From assembly GCF_002575655.3 (NCBI RefSeq), contig NC_053037.3, positions 48,209,242-48,273,241 of the forward strand: a stretch of DNA of 64,000 bases, in the 5' to 3' direction. The translations under genes were made by a program, and so were the position numbers. The DNA is from Aegilops tauschii subsp. strangulata (lineage: Eukaryota; Streptophyta; Magnoliopsida; Poales; Poaceae). The stretch's first letter is position 1. Each line of letters starts with the position of its first letter. The notes under the pieces were generated by a model. That model searched no databases. It was not told the origin of the DNA and was given only the letters and a program-made list of their open reading frames with translations. This document shows positions 11,787 through 22,246 of this stretch, piece after piece.

Positions 11787-11909
11787 CTCCCTCCGTCCGA
11801 AAATACTTGTCATCAAAATGGATAAAAGAGGATGTATCTAGAACTAAAATACATCTAGATACATCCCCTTTTATTCATTATGATGACAAGTATTTCCGGA
11901 CGGAGGGAG
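11787..11909. mobile_element. Stowaway MITE (Tc1/mariner type)
   Basis: Inverted ends CTCCCTCCGTCCG and CGGACGGAGGGAG enclose a 123-bp hairpin-like element. TA flanks both sides (11785-11786 and 11910-11911), the target duplication of mariner elements. It codes for nothing. Confidence 0.95.
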
Positions 11910-13144
11910 TACTATCTAATTTCTGCAGTTATTGAAGTTAAAATGCACGATGCTCATGACTAACCAGAAAAGTTCTTTGAGTTCCATACATTGAGTAAAA
12001 CATTTCAATCTGTCATTGAGTTAGCTATATATATATATCTGTGATACCATTTCTGTACTGTGATAGTTTCTCATATTTTTGTATTATACTTGTATACATT
12101 ATTCCTATTTGAAGTCATCAACTGAGACGTTGTAAACATTCCTGCCATGTGCTTCTTCCTTTTTATGCTTTCCTAATAGATCATTTGCTTGAACTGAGCT
12201 GGTTGAAACAAGGTGGAAGGATGGAGTTTATATTCTTTCAGTGTGCCATGTCTATACTTGGTTTGGTTCCCTGATGCGTGCACTTCCTAACATGTGCAGG
12301 TGCAAGACAGCCACGCCAGGTTCTCCTTCCACTTCGAGTGCCCCCGTCCGGTCGCTCTTCTTCCATTCCGACATAGCTGCTAAGCGAGCAACCACATCTT
12401 TGTTGTGCTCTATTTCGAGCTCATGCGCTGTGTGTGTCCACGGCCATCGAGCCCTTCTTTTGTTGCTTCTAATCTTCCAGTGGCAAAGAATTATTCTTGT
12501 CCTTGTTTCGATTTGCTTGCTGTAAATTCCTTCTTGCCCCTTGTTTCATACTAGTACTCTGTATTATATGCTCCTGTTCATCTTCTTTTGAAGAATCACA
12601 TGGTTCCAAACATGTGCAGGAACCAAATTCATGGGTGATTAGACAAGAGGATCTAGGCATGGCAAGACTGTGAATAGCCATTTAGTATTACACTTTTGGA
12701 GCTTGTAACTGTGATTGCCATACTTGTAACTGTTATTACACTTCTAGATGCTCTTAAAGTATATGTTAAGAGCTTGTATCACGTGCTATTTGTACAACCA
12801 GGATGATATTATTTGAAGTATTATGTGGTCTGTACCAATGTAAATACTAGTTATTTACTTACTTCTAAATTGAAATATGAAGAATATGACTCTAATAGCT
12901 AGGACCCAATTACCAGAACCTGACAACGAGGAACCCATTTGACTAGTTGACCCATTTTATATAGAAAATGAAAAATGAAACTGTTGAGAAAAAAGGCCAT
13001 GGCCCAAAGATAAAAAGGCTGCAATATTGGGCATGGCCCATGAACCCGACCAAAAATTGGCAGAAAAAATATATAAAATGGCTGAATTGTTGGGCTCGGC
13101 CCATCTAAAACACCAAATTGGACCGGGCTGAATCTTATCAACGA

Positions 13145-13424
13145 CCTTTTCAATTGGTCGCAATTTTGCCACGTCAGATTGCCACGTCAGATCCGACGTC
13201 GCCCGGGCAGACAGCTAGTGACCAACACAAAAGGTCGTTGGTTCAACGAGCTTTTGTTTTCGTCGTAAACGTCTATGACCTTATCCTGAAGATGGTCGTT
13301 ACTTTCAGTTTACGACGGCTAGCTTTTGACCATCTATTTTTGGTCACAAAAAGGTCGCAAATGAAAAACAGTGACCTTTCAGCGACAATAGTGATGGTCG
13401 CAAGTTGACATATTTCTTGTAGTG
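13145..13424. promoter_or_regulatory. Subterminal repeat zone and terminus of the CACTA-like element
   Basis: About six GGTCG words in mixed contexts (for example near 13157, 13232, 13293 and 13394) lead up to the terminal CTTGTAGTG. CACTA transposases bind short subterminal repeats of this kind. The neighbouring TGA (13425-13427) would be one half of a 3-bp target duplication. Confidence 0.5.
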
Positions 13425-13734
13425 TGAGGTTGTGCAGTTGGATCCCGTAATATTCCAATAGACCCCTGAGGAAGGGGTGGATTGGGAATCCCACGCCCCT
13501 CAGTAGGAACGAGATGAAGCACACCCTCTCTCCCTGGCTGGGATTGGGGAAATTCTCTGCCAATGCATCATCGCCCATAGAAGTTAACCCTGCCCGAACG
13601 GAGACTAGATCCGCGGGGGGAAGATATCCTTGCGTATGGAGTCGATTGAGCTAGAGATGGTGTATGGAACAAGTTTGCCAATCCCCCTCTTGAGGGACAT
13701 GAGGACGCGAGGAGGAGCCGGGGACACTAGCCAT
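13425..13734 (-). pseudogene. PF04195-type ('putative gypsy type transposon') ORF fragment, antisense in the element
   Basis: Reading from ATG at 13734, the frame gives a short Ser-rich N-terminus, a TAG at 13651-13653, and then the domain core (VCFISFLLRGVGFPIHPFLR, LLEYYGIQLHNL). The same core, with HFFRGLGFPLRPFVCGLMYY, occurs at 62728 onward. The domain family is common in Triticeae gypsy elements; its function is unknown. The frame is cut at the CACTA-like terminus right after HNL. It runs against the direction set by the LTR and polypurine tract. Confidence 0.7.
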
Positions 13735-14044
13735 GGTTTGAATTTTTCCGTGGTTTGCTCTGTTGCTCTTGGGGCAATGCGAGATGGCGTTTTGGAGATC
13801 TAACCTTGTTATATAGGCGCTGCATGTGCCTGCTAAAAATATTAAATTACAAGGGTAATGGACCATTTGCATTCACTCAGACATGTGGGCATCGAGGCGA
13901 CGGCAGGAAGGAATCATAAAGACTAGACGCGAAAGCCGATGCCGGACTATCATCAGTCCGGAGTACGGTGGAGAACCCGCCTTGCAAAACCGAAGACTTA
14001 TATCCGCACACTACATCGTCATTGAAGGCAAGTTTGGGGGCTAC

Positions 14045-14527
14045 TGAGGGAGTCCTGGATTCGGTGGTCCTCAGGTGTCTGGCCTAGGAGTATTGGTCGG
14101 GTTGGATGGGCCGTACAAGATCAAGCTGAAGATTATCTTCCGTGTCCGGATGGGACTTCTCAATACATAGATGTCAAGATTAGAGTCCGGAAGTATCCTT
14201 CCCTGATGAACCGACCTTGTACAAACCCTAGGCCCCTCCGGTGTGTATATAAACTGGAGGGGTTAGTCCGTAGAGGCTATCTTCTTTATCGTCATTGGAA
14301 TACTCATAGGCTAGATATCTAGGGTTTAGCCATTACGATCTTGAGGTTGATCAACTCTTGTAATCTTCATACTCGTCGAATATAATCAAGCAAGAGTAGG
14401 GTATTACCTCCCTTAAGAGGGCCCGAACCTAGGTAAACACCGTGTCCCTTGGTCTCCTATTACCATTGATCCTTAGACGCACAGCTTCGGCCCCCCTACC
14501 AAAGGTCTGCCGGTTTTGACATTGACA
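14045..14527 (+). mobile_element. 483-bp gypsy LTR (TGAGGGAGTCCTGG... type)
   Basis: It runs from TGAGGGAGTCCTGG to GACATTGACA and contains a TATATAAA promoter box near 14248. Its start resembles the LTRs at 51614 (TGACGGTGTCCTGG) and, on the other strand, 18204-18689 (TGGCGGTGTCCTGG), so all three belong to related short-LTR gypsy families. Confidence 0.85.
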
Positions 14528-14748
14528 ACGAGCATAGGGCGTGTCGGCGTCATGCCGGGCGTTTGGCGGCGGAGTCCCGGACGCGTGGCCCGGTGCGGTG
14601 GGCTGCAAGGTGGTGTCATTCACCGCGGCTGCAGCGGCCCGAATTGGTCGGCCCTGGGAGGATTCCAGTGGCGGTGGTGGCGGATGGCCTGGTGGTTCCT
14701 TCTTCTGCTCTTGGAGGTCTCCCTCGTGCCTCCATGGGTGGGTGGGGA

Positions 14749-16359
14749 GGTTGTGAAAGCACAAGTGCTCCCTGGGTGATTTTGGTAATCAATGTCAACG
14801 TATCTCTTGTTGGACTAACACGTCTACCTAGTATATTTCATATGAGTTAAACATTGGAGTGGTAGGACAAGAAGATGTGGAACCCCTTTCAAGATGCTAA
14901 GGACTAAAATTGGCAAAGCCTCAAGACTCTACATTTTCATTTTAGTGATCCAAGATCACATTGAGTACATAGGAAAGCCAATACTATTAAAAGGGGATAA
15001 GGTGTTGCTTAATGACTTGCTTGCTCAAAGTGGTTAGTGATATGCTCCAAAAGCCCTCAACCACTTTCTCATTTCCACATATGTCCTAAACCTAAAGTCA
15101 AACTCGCCCCCCCCCCCCCCCCCCGATTTGATCTATCCGGCGCCATCGAGTTCACTTGACATAGCCACTGCCAGAAACCCTAATCAGTTCGGTCTCACCG
15201 ACGGGATCTCGTTCTCGCCAAGATTGCCCTGCAAACTCTCTGTTACCTATTGCAGTTATTTCAGTCTCACCGAGATACGCAGTCGGTCCCACCGAGTTTG
15301 CCTGACCAAGTCTCTGTTTGGTTATTGTTGAAACCGGTCTCACCGAGTTCACGCAGTAGGTCTCACCAAGATAAGGTTTTTCCCTAACCCTAGCACATTG
15401 GTCTCACCGAGTTGACCTTGTCGGTCCCACCGAAAAGCCTAACGTTCACATTTTGAACCAAGTCGGTCTGAGCGAGTTTCATTATTCGGTCCCATCGAGA
15501 TTGGTAAATTGTGTGTAACAGCTAGATTTTGTGTGGAGGATATATATACCCCTCCACCCCCTTCTCCATTTGAGAGAGAGCCATCAGAACGTGGCTACAC
15601 TTCCACTACTCATTTTCTGAGAGAGAACCACCTACTCATGTGTTGAGACCAAGACATTCCAATCCAACCACAAGAATCTTGATCTCTAGCCTTCCCCGAG
15701 TTGCTTTCCACTCAAATCATCTTTCCACCATAGCCAAATATTTGAGAGAGAGTTGAGTGTTGGGGAGACTATCATTTGAAGCACAAGAGCAAAGAGTTCG
15801 TCATCAACACACCATCTATTACCTTTTGGAGAGTGGTGTCTCCTAGATTGGTTAGTTGTCACTTGGGACCTCCATCAAGATTGTGGAGTTGAACCAAGGA
15901 GTTTGTAAGGGCAAGGAGATCGCCTACTTCATGAAGATCTACCCAAGTGAGGCAAGTCCTTTGTGGGCGATGGCCATGGTGGGATAGACAAGGTTGCTTC
16001 TTTGTGGCCCTTCGTGGGTGGAGCCCTCCGTGGACTCACACAACCGTTACCCTTCATGGGTTGAAGTCTACATCAACGTGGATGTACGATAGAACCACCT
16101 ATCGGAACCACACCAAAAATCTCTGTGTCTCCAATTGTGTTTGCACACTCCAATCCCATCCCTTTACTTTCTTGCAAGTTGCATGCTTTACTTTCCGCTG
16201 CTCATATACTTTTGCCATGTTGCTTGAATTGTATTGTGAATGTTTGAAATTGTGCTAATCTCCAACCTCAACTTGAAAAACTTGAAAACTGCTACCTTTA
16301 CTTGTTGAGGGTCTAATCACCCCCCCCTCTAGACACCTCTTCTCGATCCTTTCTGGTTG
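14749..16359 (+). mobile_element. Copia solo LTR with GGTTG target duplication
   Basis: A complete 1601-bp LTR (14754-16354, starting TGAAAGCAC and ending GATCCTTTCT) is flanked by GGTTG on both sides. No primer-binding site or internal region follows: the LINE-like host sequence resumes at once. Solo LTRs form by recombination between the two LTRs of one element. The same LTR family is the 3' LTR at 24157-25651. It includes a C homopolymer of about 15 near 15108-15124 and an array of CGGT...ACCG palindromes. Confidence 0.9.
15175..15505 (+). repeat. Array of CGGTCNCACCGAG near-palindromes in the solo LTR
   Basis: The word CGGTC(T/C)CACCGAG and close variants recur about every 30 bases. Each is an imperfect inverted repeat (CTCGGT / ACCGAG). 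The matching array in the second LTR copy lies at 24505-24895. Confidence 0.85.
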
Positions 16360-17079
16360 CTGCATGGCTGCGGGGCGGGTGGCGGCACGCTCGTCATGGA
16401 TCTGACTCAGGATCAGGGTGGGCAGCATGGGGTGGGCAACGGCTTGGCATGGCTATTGCTCTGGCCATGGGCGGCGGGACGGGGAGGTCCGGCGCCGGGC
16501 GGGGAGGTCTAATGGCGTAGCGGCTACACTATAGCTCGGCGGCACTGCCCGACTTGTCTATGGTCAGACCATTTTGACCTTCGCTTCATTTCCTTGTTGT
16601 CTGGGCGCTAATTATGTAAAAGGGTTGGTCCTCTCCCAGCTACGGTCCATCGTTTGTGTCGTGCCCGGTGCTGGAGGACCGAGGTCGTCTCACACTCGGC
16701 AGTAGGACCGAGCTTGCCTCGCGGCCAACGGTAGGACCGAGCTTGTCTTGCGCCCGGTGCTGCAGGACGGGGCGATAGAGGCCAGTTTTGGCCGGCTTAT
16801 TGGGTCTCCGTGCTGGGGGTCGTCCCAAGGGGTACAAAAGACGGGGTATTTTCGCTCATCTCTTTATTTGGGGTAGCGCCGGGTCTCAGGTGAGGTGGTG
16901 TCAAGGTCTTGGATGTCGGGATGGCGTCCTTGGTGGTGGTAGCGCGGTGCTCATGGGCAGATCCCGCGGCTCGGTGTTGCCAGTGGCATTGGTTGTGTGG
17001 GTGGCGCGGCAGCCGAGGTGTGGCGTTCGGTCATGGTGAGTGTAGAACATGGTAAAAACCTGTTCTATCTTCTGTCAGA

Positions 17080-18135
17080 CCAACAGCGACGAAGCTCGTT
17101 CCCTTGTTGAAGGCTTCATCGTGGCTCTCATTGCCCGTTGTGTTGCTCCAGGAGAAACTCTGGTCCTCGGATCGGGCGGTCGCGGTGCTCCGGTGTCGTA
17201 TCCTTCCTGAAGGCGCCGCCCTTGGAGTCCAAGGATCGTTGTATGCGGCTTCATCTCTTCGTAGATAGGGATGGTGTTGCCGTGCTTAGTTCATGTGTAT
17301 CCTGCCTTGGGTGTGTGTGTGTTTGTTGTGGTTACGTGCGTTTGTATCGGGTTGTGGATGATCGTTGCTTTATATATAAAGGGGGGCGGAAGCCGAAAAT
17401 TCATTTGTTCACCCGAGCTCATCTACACCCGCGCTGGCAAAAATAAATCAAAACAAATACTAGAAAAATTCAAAAAAATCCAATTTTTTTTGTGCGGCAG
17501 ACAATTTGATGCGTGAGGTCTGCTCCTGTTTTCAAATCATTTGGACATCCGAGGAGCTGTCAGCAAGAAATACAAATTAGGGGTCTATAAAAATGTTTAC
17601 TCTTCATATACTGTTTTGGCCCGATTTGTCTTTTTTTTGAGAGATGCTCAGATGTCCAAATGACATGAAATTTGGAGCGGGCCTCACGCATCAAATTCTC
17701 TAGCGCACAAAAAAAATTGTAATTTTTTGAATTGTTTTTGAATTTCTTCAAAAAAATATAACCGGGTGCAAATGAGACTCGGCACCGAAACGCCCTGCTC
17801 GGGCGAAAGCCTTTTTCGGTAAAATAGCAACACCACCCCCAAACAACTCCAAGCAAACATAAGGTGAAACACTAGGCACTACTATGAAGTCGTCGGGGCC
17901 CTTAGACATGAAGAGCCATCGCGATGAGGAGAAGCCGTGCATGACGAACAATGGGCTCCAAGGCGGCACCTTCAGGAAGGGAACGACACCGGAGCGCTGG
18001 CACCGCCCACTTCATGAATAGGGTTTCCCCTAGAGCACCACGGCAATAAAAGAGATACCGCAATGACGCCTTCAATAAGGGGACGATGCTAGAAAGCTGC
18101 CACCGCCGGCCTGACAAGTCTGAGCGGTTTTTCAC
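17080..18135. repeat. Large inverted repeat: two LINE-tail arms around a foldback element
   Basis: Sequence on the left (GGTGCTCCGGTGTCGT near 17190) returns as its complement on the right (near 17980), with long diverged but clear homology from about 17080-17395 against 17783-18135. The two LINE-like tails point toward each other. A transcript across this region could fold into a long hairpin. Confidence 0.7.
17413..17782. mobile_element. Foldback (long-TIR) MITE-like element
   Basis: The left end CCGAGCTCATCTACACCCG matches the complement of the right end CGGGTGCAAATGAGACTCGG. The arms stay homologous for roughly 160 bases, including TTTGATGCGTGAGG and CATTTGGACATC. Only a short unpaired centre remains, and there is no coding potential. 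Class is uncertain. Confidence 0.65.
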
Positions 18136-18203
18136 CCTGGCCAACACTCCCCGTCACCAAATTGGGGTACACACACCTGCACCACCACCATTAAACGACA
18201 CAC

Positions 18204-18964
18204 TATCAGTGTCAAAACTGACAAATCTTGGGTCGGGGGGCCCGAGCTCTGAGATCGGATTGATGGCCAACAGGAGACAAAGGACATGTTGTTTTCACCC
18301 AGGTCCGTGCCCTCTTGAGGAGGTAATACGCCATGTCCTTCTCTTGTTTACATGATGGGTGTGACAATTACAGAGTTGATATACCTCGAGATCGGGAGTT
18401 GTGGACTAAACCCTAAGTCTAGTATGACGAATGATCCTCCTTCTATGGGCTAAACCCTTCAGTTTATATAGGCACCGAGGGTATCTAAGGTTACACATGG
18501 TCGATTGTCAACTAGGGGTTACATGTTGAATATATCAATGTCCTTGGAGTATACATCAAGTCTTCGGTAGCGTCTGATGTGATCATCATGGGTTCGAGGC
18601 TTCCGAAGTCCTTCCTTATAAGTGGGCCGTCAGTTCGACCCACGGACTAGGTCAGCTGGACTGGGAACCCCTAGCCCAGGACACCGCCAGTAGCCCCTGA
18701 ACTTGCCTTTCAAAGTTGAGTTTGAGCCACGGAAGTTTTCGGCTGATAAGTCTTCGGCTTGGCAGGTGAGTTCCAATGCACACTCAAGGTAAGATTTCCC
18801 TTAGTAACCAGCCTGACCTCCCTTGGAGGGACAAGATCGCCCGACCATGTGATTTCCTGAAGTACTTCCATTCACCAAAGGGTTCAGCCGACTTAGCCTT
18901 GAAGGCCAAACACATTGACAAGATCGCCCGACCACGCGATTTACCGAAATACTCGATGAGTATA
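18204..18964 (-). mobile_element. Gypsy LTR and adjoining tail in minus orientation
   Basis: On the minus strand the LTR starts TGGCGGTGTCCTGG (at 18689) and ends near 18204 in GTTTTGACACTGATA, about 486 bp. A polypurine tract (CAGGGGCTAC) lies at the internal side. A TATATAAA-type box occurs near 18466. The tail (18690-18964) is noncoding and carries a direct repeat (ACAAGATCGCCCGACCA near 18829 and 18919). It then switches abruptly to copia protease sequence. No second LTR is seen, so this is a truncated fragment or one side of a rearrangement. Confidence 0.7.
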
Positions 18965-21900
18965 TGAGACACCTTGGTCTTATGGCTAACCTTTGCGGCT
19001 ACATGGCTGGAGGAAAGGAATGGGATCTTGATAGTGGATGTACCGATAATATGAACGGAGACAAGGATATGTTTCGTGAGCTTGCTGAAAATGACGGCCC
19101 TCGAAAGTATGTCACTTTTGGTGATAACTCAAAGGGTAAGGTGGTTCGCCTCGATAAGGTGGCCATCTCACATGACAGCTCCATACAAAATGTTATGCTC
19201 GTTGAATCTCTTGGCTATAATTTACTTACTGTATCTAGACTAACCAATTTCAGTTTCAATGACCTATTTGCTGAAGTAGGTTGCCAAGTTTTTCGAAGAG
19301 ATAATCATAATATCGTCTTTAACGGCATACTTAGAGGTGATCTTTACATTGTTGATTTCACTAAAAAGGCTCAACCTAGAACTTGCTAAATTGCTAAATC
19401 TTCTAAAGGTTGGTTGTGGCATAGACGGTTAGGTCATGTGGGGATGCGAAATCTTGACAAGCTTATTAAGGTGATCATATCCTTGGTGTTAAAGATGTTA
19501 TATTTGACAAGGAAAGACTTTGTAGTGCTTTCCAAGCAGGAAAACAAGTTGGAGGAAGTCATCCCGTGAAGAACATCATGTCCACGAGAAGACCACTCGA
19601 GCTACTTCACATGGATCTTTTCGGTCCCAACGCCTACAAGAGTGTTGGTGGTAACTCAATTGGATTGGTCATTATTGATGATTTTTCAAGATTTATGTGG
19701 GTGTTCTTTCTTGATGATAAATCACAGTTCCAAAAGATCTTTTAAATTTTTTGCTAGGAAGGCCGAAAATCAATTTGAAGTGAAGATCAAGAAGGTTCGC
19801 AGCGACAACGATACGGAGTTCAAGAATACCAATGTCGACACCTTTCTTGATGAAGAAGGGATTTCACATGAGTTCTCGGGTACGTACACACCTCAAAAAA
19901 TGGAGTTGTTGAGAGGAAGAACCGGACGCTCATCGAAATGGCGAGAACGATGCTTGATGAGTACAAGACGCCAAAACACTTTTGGGCAGAAGCGGTTGAG
20001 ACAGCTTGCCATGCAATGAATCATCTATATGTTCACAAGCTACTCGGCAAGACGGCATACGGGCTTCTCACCGGTAACAAACCCCAAGTTGGGTACTTTC
20101 GGGTATTCGGCTCAAAGTGCTACATTCTTGATAAGCATCATCGTTCGAAATTTGCTCCTAAATCTCATGAAGGTTTCCAACTCGGTTATGGCTCAAACTC
20201 TCACACATACCATGTCTACAAAAATTTCACCTGAAAGGTTGAAGAGACGGTAGATGTGAAGTTTGATGAATCTAACGGCTCGCAAGTAGAGCAATTGCCA
20301 ATTGATGTAGGTGACAAAGATCCTTCTGAAGCAATACAAGACTTGTCTATTGGCAAGATTCACCCAACGGAGGTGAAGGAGAGTACCTCGTCTGTCCATG
20401 TGGAAGCCTCAACTTGACGCCAAGGTGATCCACAAGTTGACTTGGAGGCATCCACAAGTGGTACACATCGACGATGGAAACGAGGATGTACAACAAGACG
20501 AACCTTGTCGACCTCCTTCTCCACCTCCACGAGAGAACAACAACGCCAACGACAACGAAGAGAGACAAGAAGAAGAACAAGACAATGAAGAGGATGTTCC
20601 ACCCTGACCCAAACAAAAGCTCTCACGATTTCGAGCAAGAGTTTCAAGAGATCATCTCGTCGAACAAATCTATGATGATATTCAAACTGGTAGAATTACT
20701 CGCTCTAAAACTCATTTGGTTAACTTTTGTGAAGATTACTCATTCATTTCTAGTATTGAACCTATGAAGGTTGAAGATGCTCTTGATGATACGGATTGGG
20801 TGAACGCCATGCATGAAGAGCTACACAATTTCGAGAGGAACCAAGTGTGGACGTTGGTGGAAAACCCGATGAGAAGCACAATGTCATTGGAACCAAATGG
20901 GTTCTTCGGAGAAAGCAAGATGAAGATGGACAAGTTGTACGCAACAAGGCTCGTCTCATCGCTCAAGGCTACACTCAAGTCGAAGGTTTGGACTATGGTG
21001 AGACATATGCCCCCGTTACTAGACTTGAGTCCATTCGCATCTTACTTGCTTATGCCAATCATCATGATATCACCTTATGTCAAATGGACATTAAAAGTGC
21101 TTTTCTTAATGGTGAAATTGAGGAGGAATTTTATGTTAAACAACCTCTCGGCTTTGTTAATCCCAAGAAACCCGATCATGCTTACAAACTTCACAAACCT
21201 CTTTATGGTCTTAAACAAGCTCCTAGAGCATGGTATAAATGCTTGACTAAGTTTCTTATTGAAAAAGGCTTTGAGATTGGAAAGATTGATTCTACACTTT
21301 TTACTAAAAGGGTTAATGGTGAATTATTTCTGTGCCAAATTTATGTGGATGATATCATATTTGGTTTGACTAACCCTCATTTTAGTGAAAAGTTTGGTAG
21401 GCTAATGTCGGAGAAGTTTGAGATGTCTATGATGAGTGAACTCAAGTTCTTACTTGGTTTGCAAATCAAGCAAACTAAGGAGGGTACCTTTGTTTCTCAA
21501 ACAAAGTACACCAAGGACTTATTCAACAAGTTAAACATGCAAGAATGCAAAGGTATGAGTACCCCATGCCTACTAGTGGACATCTTGACTTGACAAAGGA
21601 TGGCGAACCGGTTGACCAAAAGGTTTACCGCTCTATGATTGGTTCATTGTTATATCTATGTGCCTCCCGTCCCGATATTATGCTAAGTGTGTGCATGTGT
21701 GCATGATATCAAGCAGCCCCCAAAGAATGTCATCTCAAGGCTGTGAAAAGGATAGTGAGATAATTAATTCACACACCAAACTTTGGCATTTGGTATCCTA
21801 AGAGGTCTTCTTTTGACCTTGTTGGCTACTCCGATTTGGACTATGCCAGTGACAAGGTTGATAGAAGGTCCACTTCGGGTACATGTCAATTTCTGGGTAG

Positions 21901-22246
21901 ATCTCTTGTATCTTGGTCCTCCAAGAAACAAAACTCGGTATCCTTATCCACCGCTGAAGCGGAATACATTGCTGCCAGTTCATGTTGTGCTCAATTACTT
22001 TGGATGACCCAAACTCTTAAAGATTATGGGATATATGTGAAACATGTTCCATTGCTTTGTCACAATGAAAGTTCTATTAAGATTGCTCATAATCCCATGC
22101 AACATTCTCGAATTAAGCATATTGAAGTTCGACATCATTTCGTTCGTGATCATGTTGCTAAGGGAGATATTAATCTTAAACATGTTCGTACCGATAAGCA
22201 ATTGGCGGGTATATTCACCAAACCGCTTGATGAGAAATTATTTTGA
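18964..22246 (+). pseudogene. Copia pol (protease-integrase-RT-RNase H), multiply broken
   Basis: Domains appear in copia order: protease active site WDLDSGCTDNM near 19020, gag-pre-integrase (WLWHRRLGHVG near 19412), integrase (HMDLFGP near 19610; SDNDTEF near 19803), reverse transcriptase (GTKWVLRRK near 20892 through YVDDI near 21343), and RNase H (SLSTAEAEYIAA near 21940; final TKPLDEKLF). The integrase-before-RT order is diagnostic of copia. Breaks include TAA at 19387-19389, a frameshift near 19470, further shifts near 19740 and 19900, TGA near 20232, and a shift after RT near 21565. The many breaks show long decay compared with the chromovirus at 1085-5536. Confidence 0.93.

Larger units (their letters stand above)
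9045..13424. mobile_element. Right-hand part of a CACTA-like DNA transposon (left end not visible)
   Basis: The right edge is the inverted terminus CACTACAAGAAATATG (as its complement, ending TAGTG at 13424), which abruptly interrupts an antisense gypsy ORF. The last 300 bases carry repeated GGTCG/GGTCGC words and GGCCC words, as expected of CACTA subterminal binding sites. The chromovirus ending at 9044 is probably inserted in this element, which would hide its left part. Inside are a WD40 gene fragment, a GC-rich exon-like patch, a 79-bp duplication and a Stowaway MITE. No transposase was recognised here. I see no gene in 9045-9600. Confidence 0.6.
13425..14527 (+). mobile_element. 3' tail and 3' LTR of a gypsy element, broken by the CACTA-like insertion
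   Basis: A polypurine tract (TTTGGGGGCTAC) directly precedes an LTR that starts at 14045, which sets the element on the plus strand. Its left part is replaced by the CACTA-like terminus at 13424. The visible internal region holds an ORF on the opposite strand and otherwise noncoding DNA (13735-14044). Confidence 0.75.
14528..17395 (+). mobile_element. LINE 3'-UTR-like sequence, interrupted by a solo LTR
   Basis: Without the solo LTR this is GC-rich, noncoding DNA ending in TTTATATATAAAGGGGGGCGGAAGCC. That resembles the 3' ends of Triticeae LINEs (TATAAAGCGGGGCGAAAGCC). No reverse transcriptase or endonuclease frame was found, so it would be a 5'-truncated tail. A related stretch lies inverted at 17783-18135. 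Confidence 0.4.

Noticed and set aside
12241..12525. 94-codon ORF near a TGTGCAG site
   Set aside because: No similarity recalled; kept only as a possible captured exon in the findings.
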